A DNA stretch of 64,000 bases from a virus: the IMG/VR virus record IMGVR_UViG_3300035670_000119, positions 1 to 64,000 of that record. One strand, written 5' to 3'. Made by a program: the position numbers and the translations under genes. Each line of letters starts with the position of its first letter. The stretch's first letter is position 1. Shown in pieces: positions 13,244-21,786 of the stretch. The notes under the pieces are model-generated. The model had not been told where the DNA came from and made no database searches. It saw only the letters and a program-made list of their open reading frames with translations.

Positions 13244-13699
13244 CTACGGTTTTTCTGGCCAGGTTAAGTCCCAGGGGAAACCCTCTTGTTCAGTAAGATC
13301 TCTTAAAGCTTGACGATAAACTGCCCAAGCTTGTTTATTCACGGGCACGTCATCTATTTGAGTCCAGTCAGATTCAATCAATAAATTATTCCTTTGCGCT
13401 CTTACATCTTTTTGCTTTGCGTTTGTACGTTCCTCAACTTGTTCTGGACTTGCCTCTTCAATCATCCAGGTCTCAAACCACTGGCCTTTGTTATTAGGCG
13501 CTGCTGAACGTATTAAGTTCTGCGCATGATTAACTTCTGGCGGCTCGGTTAATGTAACCGGACGTAAATTAAACAATTCAGTAATAGAATCGTCAATTAC
13601 ATTAGGAAAACTAACGTGTTTATTTTCGTACTTTAAATCTGTAAGCGTATATGGATAGCGATCTACCCCACCTTCTTTGTTTAATTTGACGTAAAACAT
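13244..13699 (-). CDS. Tail fibre assembly chaperone-like protein
   Basis: The 151-residue product ends with the pattern RNNLLIESDWTQIDDVP, AWAVYRQALRDLTEQEGFPW and TWPEKP. This is a widespread signature at the C-terminus of phage tail-assembly chaperones encoded next to tail-fibre genes. It would assist folding or trimerisation of the adjacent fibres at 13971-17541. The N-terminal 90 residues are variable in this family. Its start overlaps the upstream coiled-coil gene by 19 bp. Confidence 0.7.
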   Translation of the reverse strand: MFYVKLNKEGGVDRYPYTLTDLKYENKHVSFPNVIDDSITELFNLRPVTLTEPPEVNHAQNLIRSAAPNNKGQWFETWMIEEASPEQVEERTNAKQKDVRAQRNNLLIESDWTQIDDVPVNKQAWAVYRQALRDLTEQEGFPWDLTWPEKP

Positions 13700-13962
13700 A
13701 AATCTCCTGTTAACTCAAAAAGCTGTTCTTTGATGACATCGCGAATAATGCGCGATTTTGTCTGCTGCAAACAATTTTCTTTTAAAAGGTTTTCTAAATG
13801 AGCTTTAAACTCTTGAATTTCAGGGTTGTCTTTATATTCTATTTCAGTTTTTTTAATGGCTCGTTTAAAGTTTTCAATGTCAATCTGGTAATTAAAAATT
13901 TCTTCTTCCCTCATTGACAAAGCGTTTGTCAAAATCTGAATCTTGTTCTTTTGTGTTGTCAT
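13681..13962 (-). CDS. Unknown coiled-coil protein (93 aa)
   Basis: The 93-residue product is mostly charged helix (SMREEEIFNYQIDIENFKRA, EIQEFKAHLENLLKENC) and predicted coiled coil. It lies 8 bp downstream of the beta-propeller-like gene and overlaps the chaperone gene by 19 bp. It may be a fibre chaperone or attachment component. Confidence 0.55.
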   Translation of the reverse strand: MTTQKNKIQILTNALSMREEEIFNYQIDIENFKRAIKKTEIEYKDNPEIQEFKAHLENLLKENCLQQTKSRIIRDVIKEQLFELTGDLCFTSN

Positions 13963-13970
13963 TTTACTTT

Positions 13971-15065
13971 TTACATGAAAGCGATTGCACGACTATTCCC
14001 AGGGGGAAGCGACGATGGGTTCGAGTATTTAGTCCCAAACCCGGTTGAATCATTCCATGGATAAACGTGGACGTAAGGACTAGAGCTTGATGCAACTGCG
14101 ACAAGATCATTTGTCCTTGGAACAGCAACATCATAACACGCTGCCCCAGGTAACGTTGATGGGTTTGAAAACTTTGCCCCAAATCCTGTGGCTTGATCAA
14201 AAGAATAAGCTTCAATATAAGGAGAAGAGGTGCTTGACGTAAAAACTGTTTTACCACTTCTTGAAAATTTTACCCCTGTTAAATTCGCCATTGGGCTCGT
14301 TGCGTCATTAATGGTTGTTCCCCATCCCCCTCCAAAATTAATAGCGCGTAATCCTGCTGTTGTACCTCCTTTTCCGACCACTACAATCAAATTTGATGGA
14401 TGCCAGTCTCCATAACTCCATCCCGCTCCTTGTGATGTGGCCTCAAGCGGAGTACCCAAGTTAACAGTTGAATAAACCCATCCATCTGTCCATGGATAAG
14501 CACGAATATAAAGACTGCTAAGAACAGCAAGTACGTAAGTTCTTGTAAAATTAAATTTTAAATCTGTTAGTACTGATCCAGTTCCAATGCTTTTAATGTT
14601 TGTATTGTTTACTGTACTTGAATTTGCAGCATGAGCGCGCCAAATGTTTCCCGCATAGGAGCATAAAATATAGTAATAACCACCTCCATATTCGGATGGA
14701 AATGATGTAATTGGTCCTCCGGTGCCAATAAAAACACTACCGTTACCGCTAAAAGTAAGATAACTCCCAAAGCCGCTACTTTTAGACCAATTAAAAATAA
14801 CAATGCCACCAGAAGTTCCATTGTTTTGGCTAACCGAAAGAAGACTGCCGTCCTCAGTAAAATTAACTCCTTCCGTATAAGATGGGCCGTTAAAGTTAAA
14901 TGGAGTGCTTGACGGGTCACTGTATTTGGTTCCAAAACCAGCCGATCTTGTAAATGGGTATACTGTTATATATGGTGAGTTACTAGTCGATCCCACAGCA
15001 AAACATCCGTCATATTCTTGCTCCTTTTGCGAGGCAGCTAATAACTGAGTAGATATTGGATCCAT
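13971..15065 (-). CDS. Beta-propeller-like tail protein
   Basis: The 364-residue protein contains repeats of about 45-60 residues with the core SPYI(T/E/H)VYPF...GFGTKYSDPSS. Clear copies occur near residues 30, 300 and 340, and weaker ones between. The Gly/Ser/Thr-rich repeats and regular aromatic positions fit WD40/NHL-type propellers, where the first and last blades often close the ring as seen here. I infer a receptor-binding or tail-tip protein. It lies directly downstream of the long repeat fibre. Confidence 0.65.
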   Translation of the reverse strand: MDPISTQLLAASQKEQEYDGCFAVGSTSNSPYITVYPFTRSAGFGTKYSDPSSTPFNFNGPSYTEGVNFTEDGSLLSVSQNNGTSGGIVIFNWSKSSGFGSYLTFSGNGSVFIGTGGPITSFPSEYGGGYYYILCSYAGNIWRAHAANSSTVNNTNIKSIGTGSVLTDLKFNFTRTYVLAVLSSLYIRAYPWTDGWVYSTVNLGTPLEATSQGAGWSYGDWHPSNLIVVVGKGGTTAGLRAINFGGGWGTTINDATSPMANLTGVKFSRSGKTVFTSSTSSPYIEAYSFDQATGFGAKFSNPSTLPGAACYDVAVPRTNDLVAVASSSSPYVHVYPWNDSTGFGTKYSNPSSLPPGNSRAIAFM

Positions 15066-15066
15066 A

Positions 15067-17541
15067 TCAAGTCGTGTAGTTACTCAGGAACGCGCCACGC
15101 CAACGCGTTCCGCCATCGTCAGTTACAAAAATAAACAAACTGGTTCGACCTGCCGTTAAAGACGGAGCAACTCCTTCCGGCCACTCTACACCAGAAAACC
15201 AAGTCACTGCACCGCTAGTGTGTGTCAGCTCAAGCGTAAAGCAATAAGCGCGACTTGAAGGCACATTACTTATTGTAAAAGTAGTATTTGAACTAATTGT
15301 TTTTGTGAAATAATTTCCCGCACTACAGTCGATATTGCTAGCGGCAATTGCTGTGATTCCGCTTCTATATGATCCGGTGACATCAACAGTGCTGGTATAA
15401 ACACCACCTGAAATTGTTTTATTGGTTAGTGTCTGCGTCCCTGTTGCAAATACATCTCCGCATCCGATATCGTTTAATGTCCAGGTTACATTTGCGGATC
15501 CGTTAAAAGTTCTTGCAGTATTACCAATAGTGAATGTGCGTGCCGTTGTTAATGTAGTAGCAGAACCAGTAATACTGATAGACCACGTACCCGTTGCGTT
15601 AGCTCCTCCAGTACTGGGAGCGCCGATCGTGTTATACGAAACTGTCCGGGCAGTTCCTCCATCAAATGTTGTTCCAGAGGCAACGCCAGCTCCTCCATTG
15701 TTAAAAGTTAAAGCCGCTGTTGTAGAAGAGGTAATTGTAATATCCGACGAACCGTTAAAAGAAATACCGTTAATTGCGCGTGCCGTCTGCAATGTAGTTG
15801 CCGTGGACGCATTACCTACCAAGTTCGCAGTAATTGTACCGGCTGCAAAGTTTCCCGATGCATCTCTTGCAACAATTTTGCTTCCGGTATTTGCCGTTGT
15901 CGCGTCTACCGCCCAAGTAACAGCGCCGGATCCATCATACGCACTACCGGTTAAGTAAGATCCGTTTGTAAGAGAAAAAGGACTTGCGGCTGTAATCGTA
16001 ATGTTTGCCGAACCGTTAAAGGAAGTGCCGTTAATCGTGCGTGCGGTTTGCAGTGTTGTTGCAGTGGTTGCGTTACCGCTTAAAGCCGCAGTAATTGTAC
16101 CTGCTGCAAAATTACCAGACGCATCTCTTGCGACGACTTTACTTGCTGTGTTTGTGGTTGTTGCATCTACTGCCCAAGTCGTTGCAAGTGACCCATTAAA
16201 ATTGTCTCCTGTTAAATAAGAACCGCGTGTAAGAGTATTTGTGGTGTTGGCTGTAATTGTAATATTTCCAGTGCCATCAAAACTAACCCCATTGATATTT
16301 CGTGCCGTCTGCAAAGCCGTTGCAGATGCTGCATTGCCTAGGATTGCAATATTCCATGTGCCAGATGCATTTGCGCCCGTGGTACTGGGAGCGCCTAGCG
16401 TGTTGTAAGAAACAGTAATTGCGGCGCTACCATCATAGGTAATGCCTGTAGCGTTTCCTGAACCACTATTGTTAAAGGTAACAGCATTTGCAGCTGTTGC
16501 GGGAATTGTGATATTGGCCGTACCATCAAATGCAACACCGTTAATGTTGCGTGCAGTTGCAAGTTTTGTTGCGGTTCCAGAATTTCCGCTTACGCTAATG
16601 CCCCAGGTACCAGTTGCATTGGCGCCAGAGATACTTGGAGCGCCAATTGTGTTGTAGGAAATTGTTCGAGCAACGCTTCCATCAAACGTGGTTCCAGCGG
16701 CGGCACCTGCTCCTCCTGCGTTAAACGTGGCTGCATTGGTAGTGCTTCCACTGATTGTTATATCTGCAGAACCATCAAAACTAACGCCGTTAATGGTACG
16801 TGCCGTTTGTAATGTGGTCGCAGTAGATGCGTTACCGGTTAATGGTCCCGTAAAACCTGATGCAGTAACTGTTCCAGAAACATCAAATGCTGTTGCTGGA
16901 TTTGTTTTATTGATACCAATTCTGTTGTTTGCAGCATCAATATATAAAACACCGCTGTCAATGTTTACGTTACCGGACTCATCTACCAAGACACGTCCAA
17001 CACCGCTTGTTGCAATACCAACTTGATTTGCCCCTGGAAAATATAAACCTGTATCAACGTCCCCGATCGGGATAAGTCCTGGACTTGCGGCACTACCGCT
17101 GCCTACAATTCCCGTAGTTACGGTAAGTGAAGCTAATGGAGATACCTCTGTAAAAGTACCCGTCGTAAATATTGCCGTTACACCGCTTACGTTTGTTCCT
17201 GTAATAGTTGCAAAACGACCTGCATCACCAGTAACAACAGCACCTGATACTTGTGTTGTAAATACACCGCTTACAAAGTTAGCCGTGATACCAGTAAAAG
17301 TTACACCGCTTTGCGTAGTAAAACGAGAAGTTGTACCCGTAACTGTAGTAAATAAACCGCTAACGCCTGTAACGGTAAGGCCGTACACCCGAGTGCCGCC
17401 AATGACAACATCACCGGATACAGTGCCGGTAACTGTTAAATTTCGCCCCAGGTTTTCTGCAATACCTGAGACAGTTATATTGGCTTCCCCGATACCGTCT
17501 GTATAGGTAAGCGTATCAACCTTTAGAGTACCGAATGCCAT
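15067..17541 (-). CDS. Tail fibre protein with LQTAR-INGxxFDG repeats
   Basis: The 824-residue protein has an N-terminal Val/Thr/Gly-rich part with repeated TGxxGxFTTVTGT units (about 40-130). Five or six long repeats start with LQTARTINGVSFDGSADITI-type segments (about 240-700). The C-terminal domain contains DCSAGNYFTKTISSNTTFTI, HTSGAVTWFSGVEWP and VTDDGGTRWRGAFL, common at the ends of marine and freshwater phage fibres. A strong Shine-Dalgarno (AGGAG) precedes the ATG at 17541. It is probably a trimeric fibre that contacts the host surface. Confidence 0.8.
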   Translation of the reverse strand: MAFGTLKVDTLTYTDGIGEANITVSGIAENLGRNLTVTGTVSGDVVIGGTRVYGLTVTGVSGLFTTVTGTTSRFTTQSGVTFTGITANFVSGVFTTQVSGAVVTGDAGRFATITGTNVSGVTAIFTTGTFTEVSPLASLTVTTGIVGSGSAASPGLIPIGDVDTGLYFPGANQVGIATSGVGRVLVDESGNVNIDSGVLYIDAANNRIGINKTNPATAFDVSGTVTASGFTGPLTGNASTATTLQTARTINGVSFDGSADITISGSTTNAATFNAGGAGAAAGTTFDGSVARTISYNTIGAPSISGANATGTWGISVSGNSGTATKLATARNINGVAFDGTANITIPATAANAVTFNNSGSGNATGITYDGSAAITVSYNTLGAPSTTGANASGTWNIAILGNAASATALQTARNINGVSFDGTGNITITANTTNTLTRGSYLTGDNFNGSLATTWAVDATTTNTASKVVARDASGNFAAGTITAALSGNATTATTLQTARTINGTSFNGSANITITAASPFSLTNGSYLTGSAYDGSGAVTWAVDATTANTGSKIVARDASGNFAAGTITANLVGNASTATTLQTARAINGISFNGSSDITITSSTTAALTFNNGGAGVASGTTFDGGTARTVSYNTIGAPSTGGANATGTWSISITGSATTLTTARTFTIGNTARTFNGSANVTWTLNDIGCGDVFATGTQTLTNKTISGGVYTSTVDVTGSYRSGITAIAASNIDCSAGNYFTKTISSNTTFTISNVPSSRAYCFTLELTHTSGAVTWFSGVEWPEGVAPSLTAGRTSLFIFVTDDGGTRWRGAFLSNYTT

Positions 17542-17561
17542 TGTTTATTTTCTCCTTTTGA

Positions 17562-17864
17562 TTACCAAGTCGATAATGCGGCTCGTTTCCAGGTATTTGT
17601 GTCGGTGCAGACGTAGATATAATCACTGTCCCAAGTGATTTCACCTTTGGTGCCTGTAGCCGATGCACTAGCTGGCGTTTTTTCTTGGCCGATTTTTACA
17701 TTTGCGTAGTATTGATCCAGGTAGGCGCGAAACTGCGTAAAAGTAATTTTACGATTACGCAGTGTTGGGTCAACTTCAAATACGTGAACAAGCGTCAGAA
17801 TATCTTGGGTGTCAATATCCGCCCCATTAATGGATGGAAATTCACTAATCTTTCGGTTGCTCAC
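17562..17864 (-). CDS. Small tail-fibre-associated protein
   Basis: The 100-residue product ends with GTKGEITWDSDYIYVCTDTN and WKRAAL, a motif found at the end of many phage fibre and baseplate-wedge proteins. The N-terminus is KISEFPSINGADIDTQDIL, typical of tail-fibre connector parts. The start codon is GTG at 17862-17864. The gene lies just upstream of the repeat fibre. Confidence 0.65.
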   Translation of the reverse strand: MSNRKISEFPSINGADIDTQDILTLVHVFEVDPTLRNRKITFTQFRAYLDQYYANVKIGQEKTPASASATGTKGEITWDSDYIYVCTDTNTWKRAALSTW

Positions 17865-17907
17865 GTACCTTTTACGCGCTCTTTTTATTCATTATAAAGG
17901 CAATTAC

Positions 17908-18228
17908 TCAGCGTACTTTTACTTCAATCCGCGGCAAAAGGTTTGAAATGGCTGACCAACTCCATTGAATTCCTGTTACAATTCCACAAGAAAGGAGGAT
18001 GACAAGGAGGAGTTCCGCAACAGTCAAGTTGCGACGCACATAAATTACTTGCGGTTGAGCAGGTGCAGTCGTCTGTTGTGCCAAGGCCTGCTGTATGGCT
18101 AGTTGCTTAGCTCGCGCCTTCAGCTCTGCCAGTTGCTCAGGTGTGATTTCGGGTTGGCCAGGGAAACGTGCCGGTTGTTGACTGGGGGGAATCTGCTCTT
18201 CCATGGGAAACGCAAAAGATTTTCCCAT
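17908..18228 (-). CDS. Single-span membrane protein, holin or spanin candidate
   Basis: The 106-residue protein has a Pro/Gln/Ala-rich N-terminal half and one hydrophobic helix near residues 70-92 (VAELLLVILLSCGIVTG), then a short basic end. The size and layout would fit a class III-type holin or a membrane anchor, but no family is recognised. It begins the minus-strand fibre and lysis operon and faces a divergent regulator gene across 28 bp. An in-frame ATG at 18204 is an alternative start. Confidence 0.5.
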   Translation of the reverse strand: MGKSFAFPMEEQIPPSQQPARFPGQPEITPEQLAELKARAKQLAIQQALAQQTTAPAQPQVIYVRRNLTVAELLLVILLSCGIVTGIQWSWSAISNLLPRIEVKVR

Positions 18229-18256
18229 ACCTTAGCATTTAAAAAACAAGTTTGTT

Positions 18257-18670
18257 ATGCAATACGGAATACGTAAAGGTCTTGAAGACATTGCCCATGA
18301 ACTAAAGGGAATTAAGACCGTTCTTTCTTCGTTGTGGCACAGCCGCTACGCAGACGGAGAGACAACAACACTGACTCCCGAGGCTTTTGCCGACGAATAT
18401 ATTTCGACAGAAGAATGCGGAAGACGCCTTGGCGTATCTGACCAAACAATTAGAAACTGGATTTCGATCGGACGGAAAACTCCAGAAAAAGGCTGGGTAG
18501 AAGGGGTCCATTACGTCAATGTGTCTCCGGATCACAGAAAGAAAGCTTTGATCCGAATCCCCTGGAACCGCTTGATCCAATCATTTGCAAAAAACAAAGA
18601 GGTTGCTTTTTCTGATTTAAGAAGCGGTAATGCTTTATATGCGCCACGTCCGTTTGGGCGCTTGGAATAA
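18257..18670 (+). CDS. HTH DNA-binding regulator
   Basis: The 137-residue protein contains a winged HTH of the MerR/excisionase type at about residues 50-110: STEECGRRLGVSDQTIRNWI, then GRKTPEKGWVEGVHYV and a wing-like segment. It faces the minus-strand lysis and fibre operon, so it may control this divergent pair. Its TAA overlaps the next ATG (TAATG). Confidence 0.65.
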   Translation: MQYGIRKGLEDIAHELKGIKTVLSSLWHSRYADGETTTLTPEAFADEYISTEECGRRLGVSDQTIRNWISIGRKTPEKGWVEGVHYVNVSPDHRKKALIRIPWNRLIQSFAKNKEVAFSDLRSGNALYAPRPFGRLE

Positions 18671-19128
18671 TGGCGCATCGTTTCCAGGGGGTCATCATTT
18701 CTTCTGTCTCAGTTGAGAACTACAAAGAAACGTTACCCGCCTCATTGGCTTTGCAGGTTGAAATGTTCCTTCCACCCGAAGGATCATTTGATGACGGCTG
18801 CCTTCAGCGTTACCTAGAAAACCTCCGTAATTACGAACAAGAGGACTTGAATTCCAGCATGACGTTGGCAAATCGCTTGCGTCTAGCTTTCAAAGATATG
18901 CAGGTGGATACCATATGCGGCAAGTTTCCACAGGCAGAGCTTCCTCTAAAGAGAAGGCTGCGTTGCGTTGCGGAGTATCTTATCCGTTCCGGAGAATTTA
19001 ATAAGGTTCGGGATGACCAAGGAAAGCTGGTCAAGAAAAGGGGTGTCCTTGGTAAGCTCGTTGTTATGTACCAGCCGACCGAAAAACTTGTAGAATCCCT
19101 TCAACGTCAAGGTTTACTAGAAAAATGA
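18670..19128 (+). CDS. Unknown protein (152 aa)
   Basis: The 152-residue product is helical, basic in its second half (LPLKRRLRCVAEYLIRSGEF) and without a known motif. It overlaps the previous stop by one base and the next start by 4 bp, so it is part of a tightly coupled operon with the HTH protein and the Dam-like protein. The basic winged-helix-like end might bind DNA. Confidence 0.55.
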   Translation: MAHRFQGVIISSVSVENYKETLPASLALQVEMFLPPEGSFDDGCLQRYLENLRNYEQEDLNSSMTLANRLRLAFKDMQVDTICGKFPQAELPLKRRLRCVAEYLIRSGEFNKVRDDQGKLVKKRGVLGKLVVMYQPTEKLVESLQRQGLLEK

Positions 19129-19508
19129 ATCGCCGCGAAAAACTAATTACTTCCGTGATTGGTCCGGAGCTGGACGAGACACGCAGCAAAATGCTTGATG
19201 CCACCATGAAGTTGATTCTTGGTGACATGGGTGGAATGTACGTAAAATTTTGGGAATCCGAGGGTCCAGGTGTTATGTGCTTTCAGCCTGACTCTGATCG
19301 CACGATGTTTTATCTGACCCTAAAAGAACTGCATTCTGCACAAGAGCAAGAAGAACATGCAAACAACGGAGATTTGGCCGAAACGTTTCGCCGTATTCTT
19401 TCCGCTGCTCAAAAAATTGATCCCCAGGAAAAGGCTGGGTATTTGATCAATGACGGTTCTGGTATTCGCTATTTGGAAATAGATTACAATAAGCAATCTG
19501 AGAAATAA
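19125..19508 (+). CDS. Unknown protein (127 aa)
   Basis: The 127-residue product starts MNRREKLITSVIGPELDETR and continues with a mixed alpha/beta region (GMYVKFWESEGPGVMCFQP). No catalytic motif is recognised. It overlaps the previous gene by 4 bp and ends 2 bp before the Dam-like gene, so co-expression with DNA-modification or replication functions is likely. Confidence 0.55.
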   Translation: MNRREKLITSVIGPELDETRSKMLDATMKLILGDMGGMYVKFWESEGPGVMCFQPDSDRTMFYLTLKELHSAQEQEEHANNGDLAETFRRILSAAQKIDPQEKAGYLINDGSGIRYLEIDYNKQSEK

Positions 19509-19510
19509 AA

Positions 19511-20098
19511 ATGACAGGGTTTGCTACCGCAGTTAGGCGTGAAGATGCCGAGTTGATTACCAGCCAGGATCTTGTTAATGCTGCTCATGGATTGATGGGC
19601 GGCATTGATCTAGACGTGGCCAGCTCTGCGTTGGCAAATGAATATGTTGGTGCACAAGAATATTACACTCCATCACAAGACGGCTTGAATGCTCAACCCT
19701 GGTACGGAAAGGTTTATTTGTTTCCTCCAAGTGGTTGTTACTTTTGGGATAGGAAAAACCAGCGGTGGAAAATGACAAGAGCATCTTCCATGACACTTAC
19801 CTCATCCCATGCCGTTTGGTTTCGTCGTCTATACCGTGAGTGGCTAGCTGGCGAAGTAGAGCAAGGGCTTTACTTTACCAACTGTCCCGACATGATTCGA
19901 TACGAACAGAAAATCTTTGACTTTCCGGTGTGCATTTTAAGAACTGCCCCAACTCTCTTGCGTAATATCAAAGGGGAAGTAAAGTCGCACAAAACGTGTA
20001 CCTCATTTCTCGTTTATCTTCCCCCTGTGGACGACAGCACTGCAGCGGTTGAACGTTTTGTAGAAATTTATTCAGAAAAGGGAAGAGTCCTTTGTTGA
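19511..20098 (+). CDS. Dam-like N6-adenine methyltransferase, altered catalytic motif
   Basis: The 195-residue protein aligns by pattern with the phage Dam-type family: TSQDLVNAAHGLMGGIDLDV, ASSALANEYVGAQEYYTP, DGLNAQPWYGKVYLFPPSG. In active members the last segment reads (N/D)PP(Y/F); here it is FPPS, so the catalytic Asn/Asp and the aromatic residue are both missing. Downstream, RLYREWLAGEVEQGLYFTNC is the usual later strand. It may be an inactive DNA-binding relative or use a different active site. It lies before dCTP deaminase. Confidence 0.6.
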   Translation: MTGFATAVRREDAELITSQDLVNAAHGLMGGIDLDVASSALANEYVGAQEYYTPSQDGLNAQPWYGKVYLFPPSGCYFWDRKNQRWKMTRASSMTLTSSHAVWFRRLYREWLAGEVEQGLYFTNCPDMIRYEQKIFDFPVCILRTAPTLLRNIKGEVKSHKTCTSFLVYLPPVDDSTAAVERFVEIYSEKGRVLC

Positions 20099-20131
20099 TT
20101 TGAGTATACTAAAGAACGATTCCAAGGATTT

Positions 20132-20719
20132 ATGAGCGTCCTGGCCGACTGGGAAATCAAGCAGCTTGCCGAAAGAGAGGAAATGATTTCTCCTTTTGTT
20201 GATCACCTGGTCAGCAAAGAAGGTGAACGCAAGCTTCTGAGCTATGGCCTCAGTTCTTATGGGTATGATATTCGCCTTTCCCCCAGCCAATGCTTAATTT
20301 TTGGCAAGGTACAAGCTGGTGACTGTGACCCGAAAAACTTTGATCCTGCCATCCTGAAGCCTGCGGATCTCCTGGAAGACGAACGCGGTCAATACTTCCT
20401 GCTCCCTCCGTACGGCTATTGCTTGGGCGTTGCACAAGAACGGCTGAAACTCCCCAGGGATGTCACTGTTGTTGCGGTTGGTAAATCAACTTACGCACGT
20501 TCAGGCATCTTGGTTAACATCACACCTGCCGAAAGCGGTTGGGAAGGTTACCTAACGCTTGAAATCAGCAACTGTACCGGCCTTTTCAATCGTATCTACG
20601 CAAACGAAGGGATCACGCAATTACTGTTCTATCGTGGCAACCCCTGTAATACCACGTATCAAGACCGAAAAGGCAAGTATCAAGACCAACCTAATAACGT
20701 GGTTTTTTCCCAGGTCTAA
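20132..20719 (+). CDS. dcd: dCTP deaminase / dUTPase-family protein
   Basis: The 195-residue product carries the trimeric dCTP-deaminase/dUTPase core: YGLSSYGYDIRLSPSQC (about 38-54), VAVGKSTYARSGILVNITPA (about 112-131), the catalytic glutamate region ESGWEGYLTLEISN and a C-terminal YQDRKGKYQDQ. It would turn dCTP into dUTP and supply the dTMP pathway during phage DNA synthesis. Length and motif order match the family. It ends the plus-strand unit and converges with a minus-strand gene, overlapping it by 4 bp. Confidence 0.88.
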   Translation: MSVLADWEIKQLAEREEMISPFVDHLVSKEGERKLLSYGLSSYGYDIRLSPSQCLIFGKVQAGDCDPKNFDPAILKPADLLEDERGQYFLLPPYGYCLGVAQERLKLPRDVTVVAVGKSTYARSGILVNITPAESGWEGYLTLEISNCTGLFNRIYANEGITQLLFYRGNPCNTTYQDRKGKYQDQPNNVVFSQV

Positions 20720-21066
20720 CCAAAGGGTTTGCCAAACTGGCCCGTTGGTTTACGGGCGTAGCCTACTGCTCCGCTGCGCCCACCTGAGTCACCCGTGGTA
20801 GGCAACTCAGTTCCCTCAATGGAGGCTCTTGTTCTAGGAGTTTTTCCTCGGACAGAGGGCTCTGAAATACTGGTGCGTTGCTGATATGCGCCAGCAGTCC
20901 GCGCTGCTTTCATGTATTGAGCTACGCGATCTTGGCTGTTATTGATATTTTCAACAGCAAAGCGTTCATCTGGCTCCAGGCGGCGCAAATCTGTGTCGTA
21001 CGCCTGTTCCGGACGCAAATCAGAAACTTCGGCTCCTGATGTACCAGAGTTTTGACTTGCTTTCAA
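20716..21066 (-). CDS. Unknown low-complexity protein (116 aa)
   Basis: The frame reads leftward from a TTG at 21064-21066; no ATG lies close to it, so an internal start at MKAARTAGAYQQRTSISEPS is possible. The product is rich in Ser, Arg, Thr and Gly and seems disordered (GDSGGRSGAVGYARKPTGQF at the end). It resembles flexible virion or DNA-binding proteins. Function unknown. Confidence 0.45.
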   Translation of the reverse strand: MKASQNSGTSGAEVSDLRPEQAYDTDLRRLEPDERFAVENINNSQDRVAQYMKAARTAGAYQQRTSISEPSVRGKTPRTRASIEGTELPTTGDSGGRSGAVGYARKPTGQFGKPFG

Positions 21067-21124
21067 AGTCTTAAATGTTTGCCATCTTATTATTGTAAAA
21101 GACCTGAATCAATGCTTAGCTGTG

Positions 21125-21466
21125 ATGAATCCTGCCGCTGGTTTTCTTGACTCTTTTGTACAAGATGAAGTAAAGTGCCGCTGCCTTGATGAAGAAGATT
21201 TCGGGGCGCCTCTCGATAACGAAGAAAATGACGTACCATTGTATGACATGTACAACAGAGGATTGGTTGCATGCCAACAGGGACTCGAAAGGAACCCATT
21301 GAATCTCGAGGGTCAACGGCCAGGAATGACGGGTTACATCCCATCGATGGAGGAGGGCCTATCACTTGGAGCTTCTCCACGACCGAAAGCACTGGTACTG
21401 GAGTTGCCGGAACCGGAGGAGAAAGAACGGGTGTTATCGGCAAAGCGTCGTGGTTTGCTCCGGTAG
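21125..21466 (+). CDS. Unknown protein (113 aa)
   Basis: ATG 21125 opens a 113-residue frame starting MNPAAGFLDSFVQDEVKCRC, followed by DEEDFGAPLDNEENDVPLYD. The first half is acidic with two cysteines; the second is Pro/Glu/Lys-rich and overlaps the alternative 5' extension of the next gene. I do not recognise it. Confidence 0.5.
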   Translation: MNPAAGFLDSFVQDEVKCRCLDEEDFGAPLDNEENDVPLYDMYNRGLVACQQGLERNPLNLEGQRPGMTGYIPSMEEGLSLGASPRPKALVLELPEPEEKERVLSAKRRGLLR

Positions 21467-21498
21467 AAGACAGCACTGTCTCCAGTGATCAATCTGTT

Positions 21499-21786
21499 AT
21501 GGAGTGCAAGGACGGCGTTTGCCCGGTACCCTGGGCTGTCACAGAAAAGGCACCTGTAGTACAAGAGGATGAGGTGAATCATCCTTCGCATTACACCGAT
21601 GGTGGAATTGAGTGCATCGAAGCTATTGAGGCTTCTTTGACACCGGAAGAATTCCGTGGTTACTGCAAGGGCAATGTAATGAAGTACGGTTGGCGTGAAC
21701 GCAAAAAAGGCGGTACTAAGTCACTGAAAAAAGCTCAGTGGTACTTGGACCGCCTTATTAAATTTGACGAAACTCAAAACGGCTGA
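21499..21786 (+). CDS. DUF3310 (SaV-like) protein
   Basis: The core VNHPSHYTDGGIECIEAIEA, GYCKGNVMKYGWRERKKGGT and LKKAQWYLDRLI is the DUF3310 family, small helical proteins common in phages and encoded near nucleotide metabolism or replication genes. From ATG 21499 it is 95 residues with a cysteine-containing leader (MECKDGVCPVPW). The frame is open upstream to ATG 21271, which would add 76 Thr/Gly-rich residues overlapping the previous gene for 196 bp. The shorter form matches the family length. Confidence 0.8.
   Translation: MECKDGVCPVPWAVTEKAPVVQEDEVNHPSHYTDGGIECIEAIEASLTPEEFRGYCKGNVMKYGWRERKKGGTKSLKKAQWYLDRLIKFDETQNG

Noticed and set aside
15422-17026. Several plus-strand frames opposite the repeat fibre
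   Set aside because: They repeat with the period of the fibre repeats on the other strand, so they are shadows.
21090-21476. 128-codon minus-strand frame opposite gene 21125
   Set aside because: No Shine-Dalgarno, no coupling, and a composition typical of a shadow frame.
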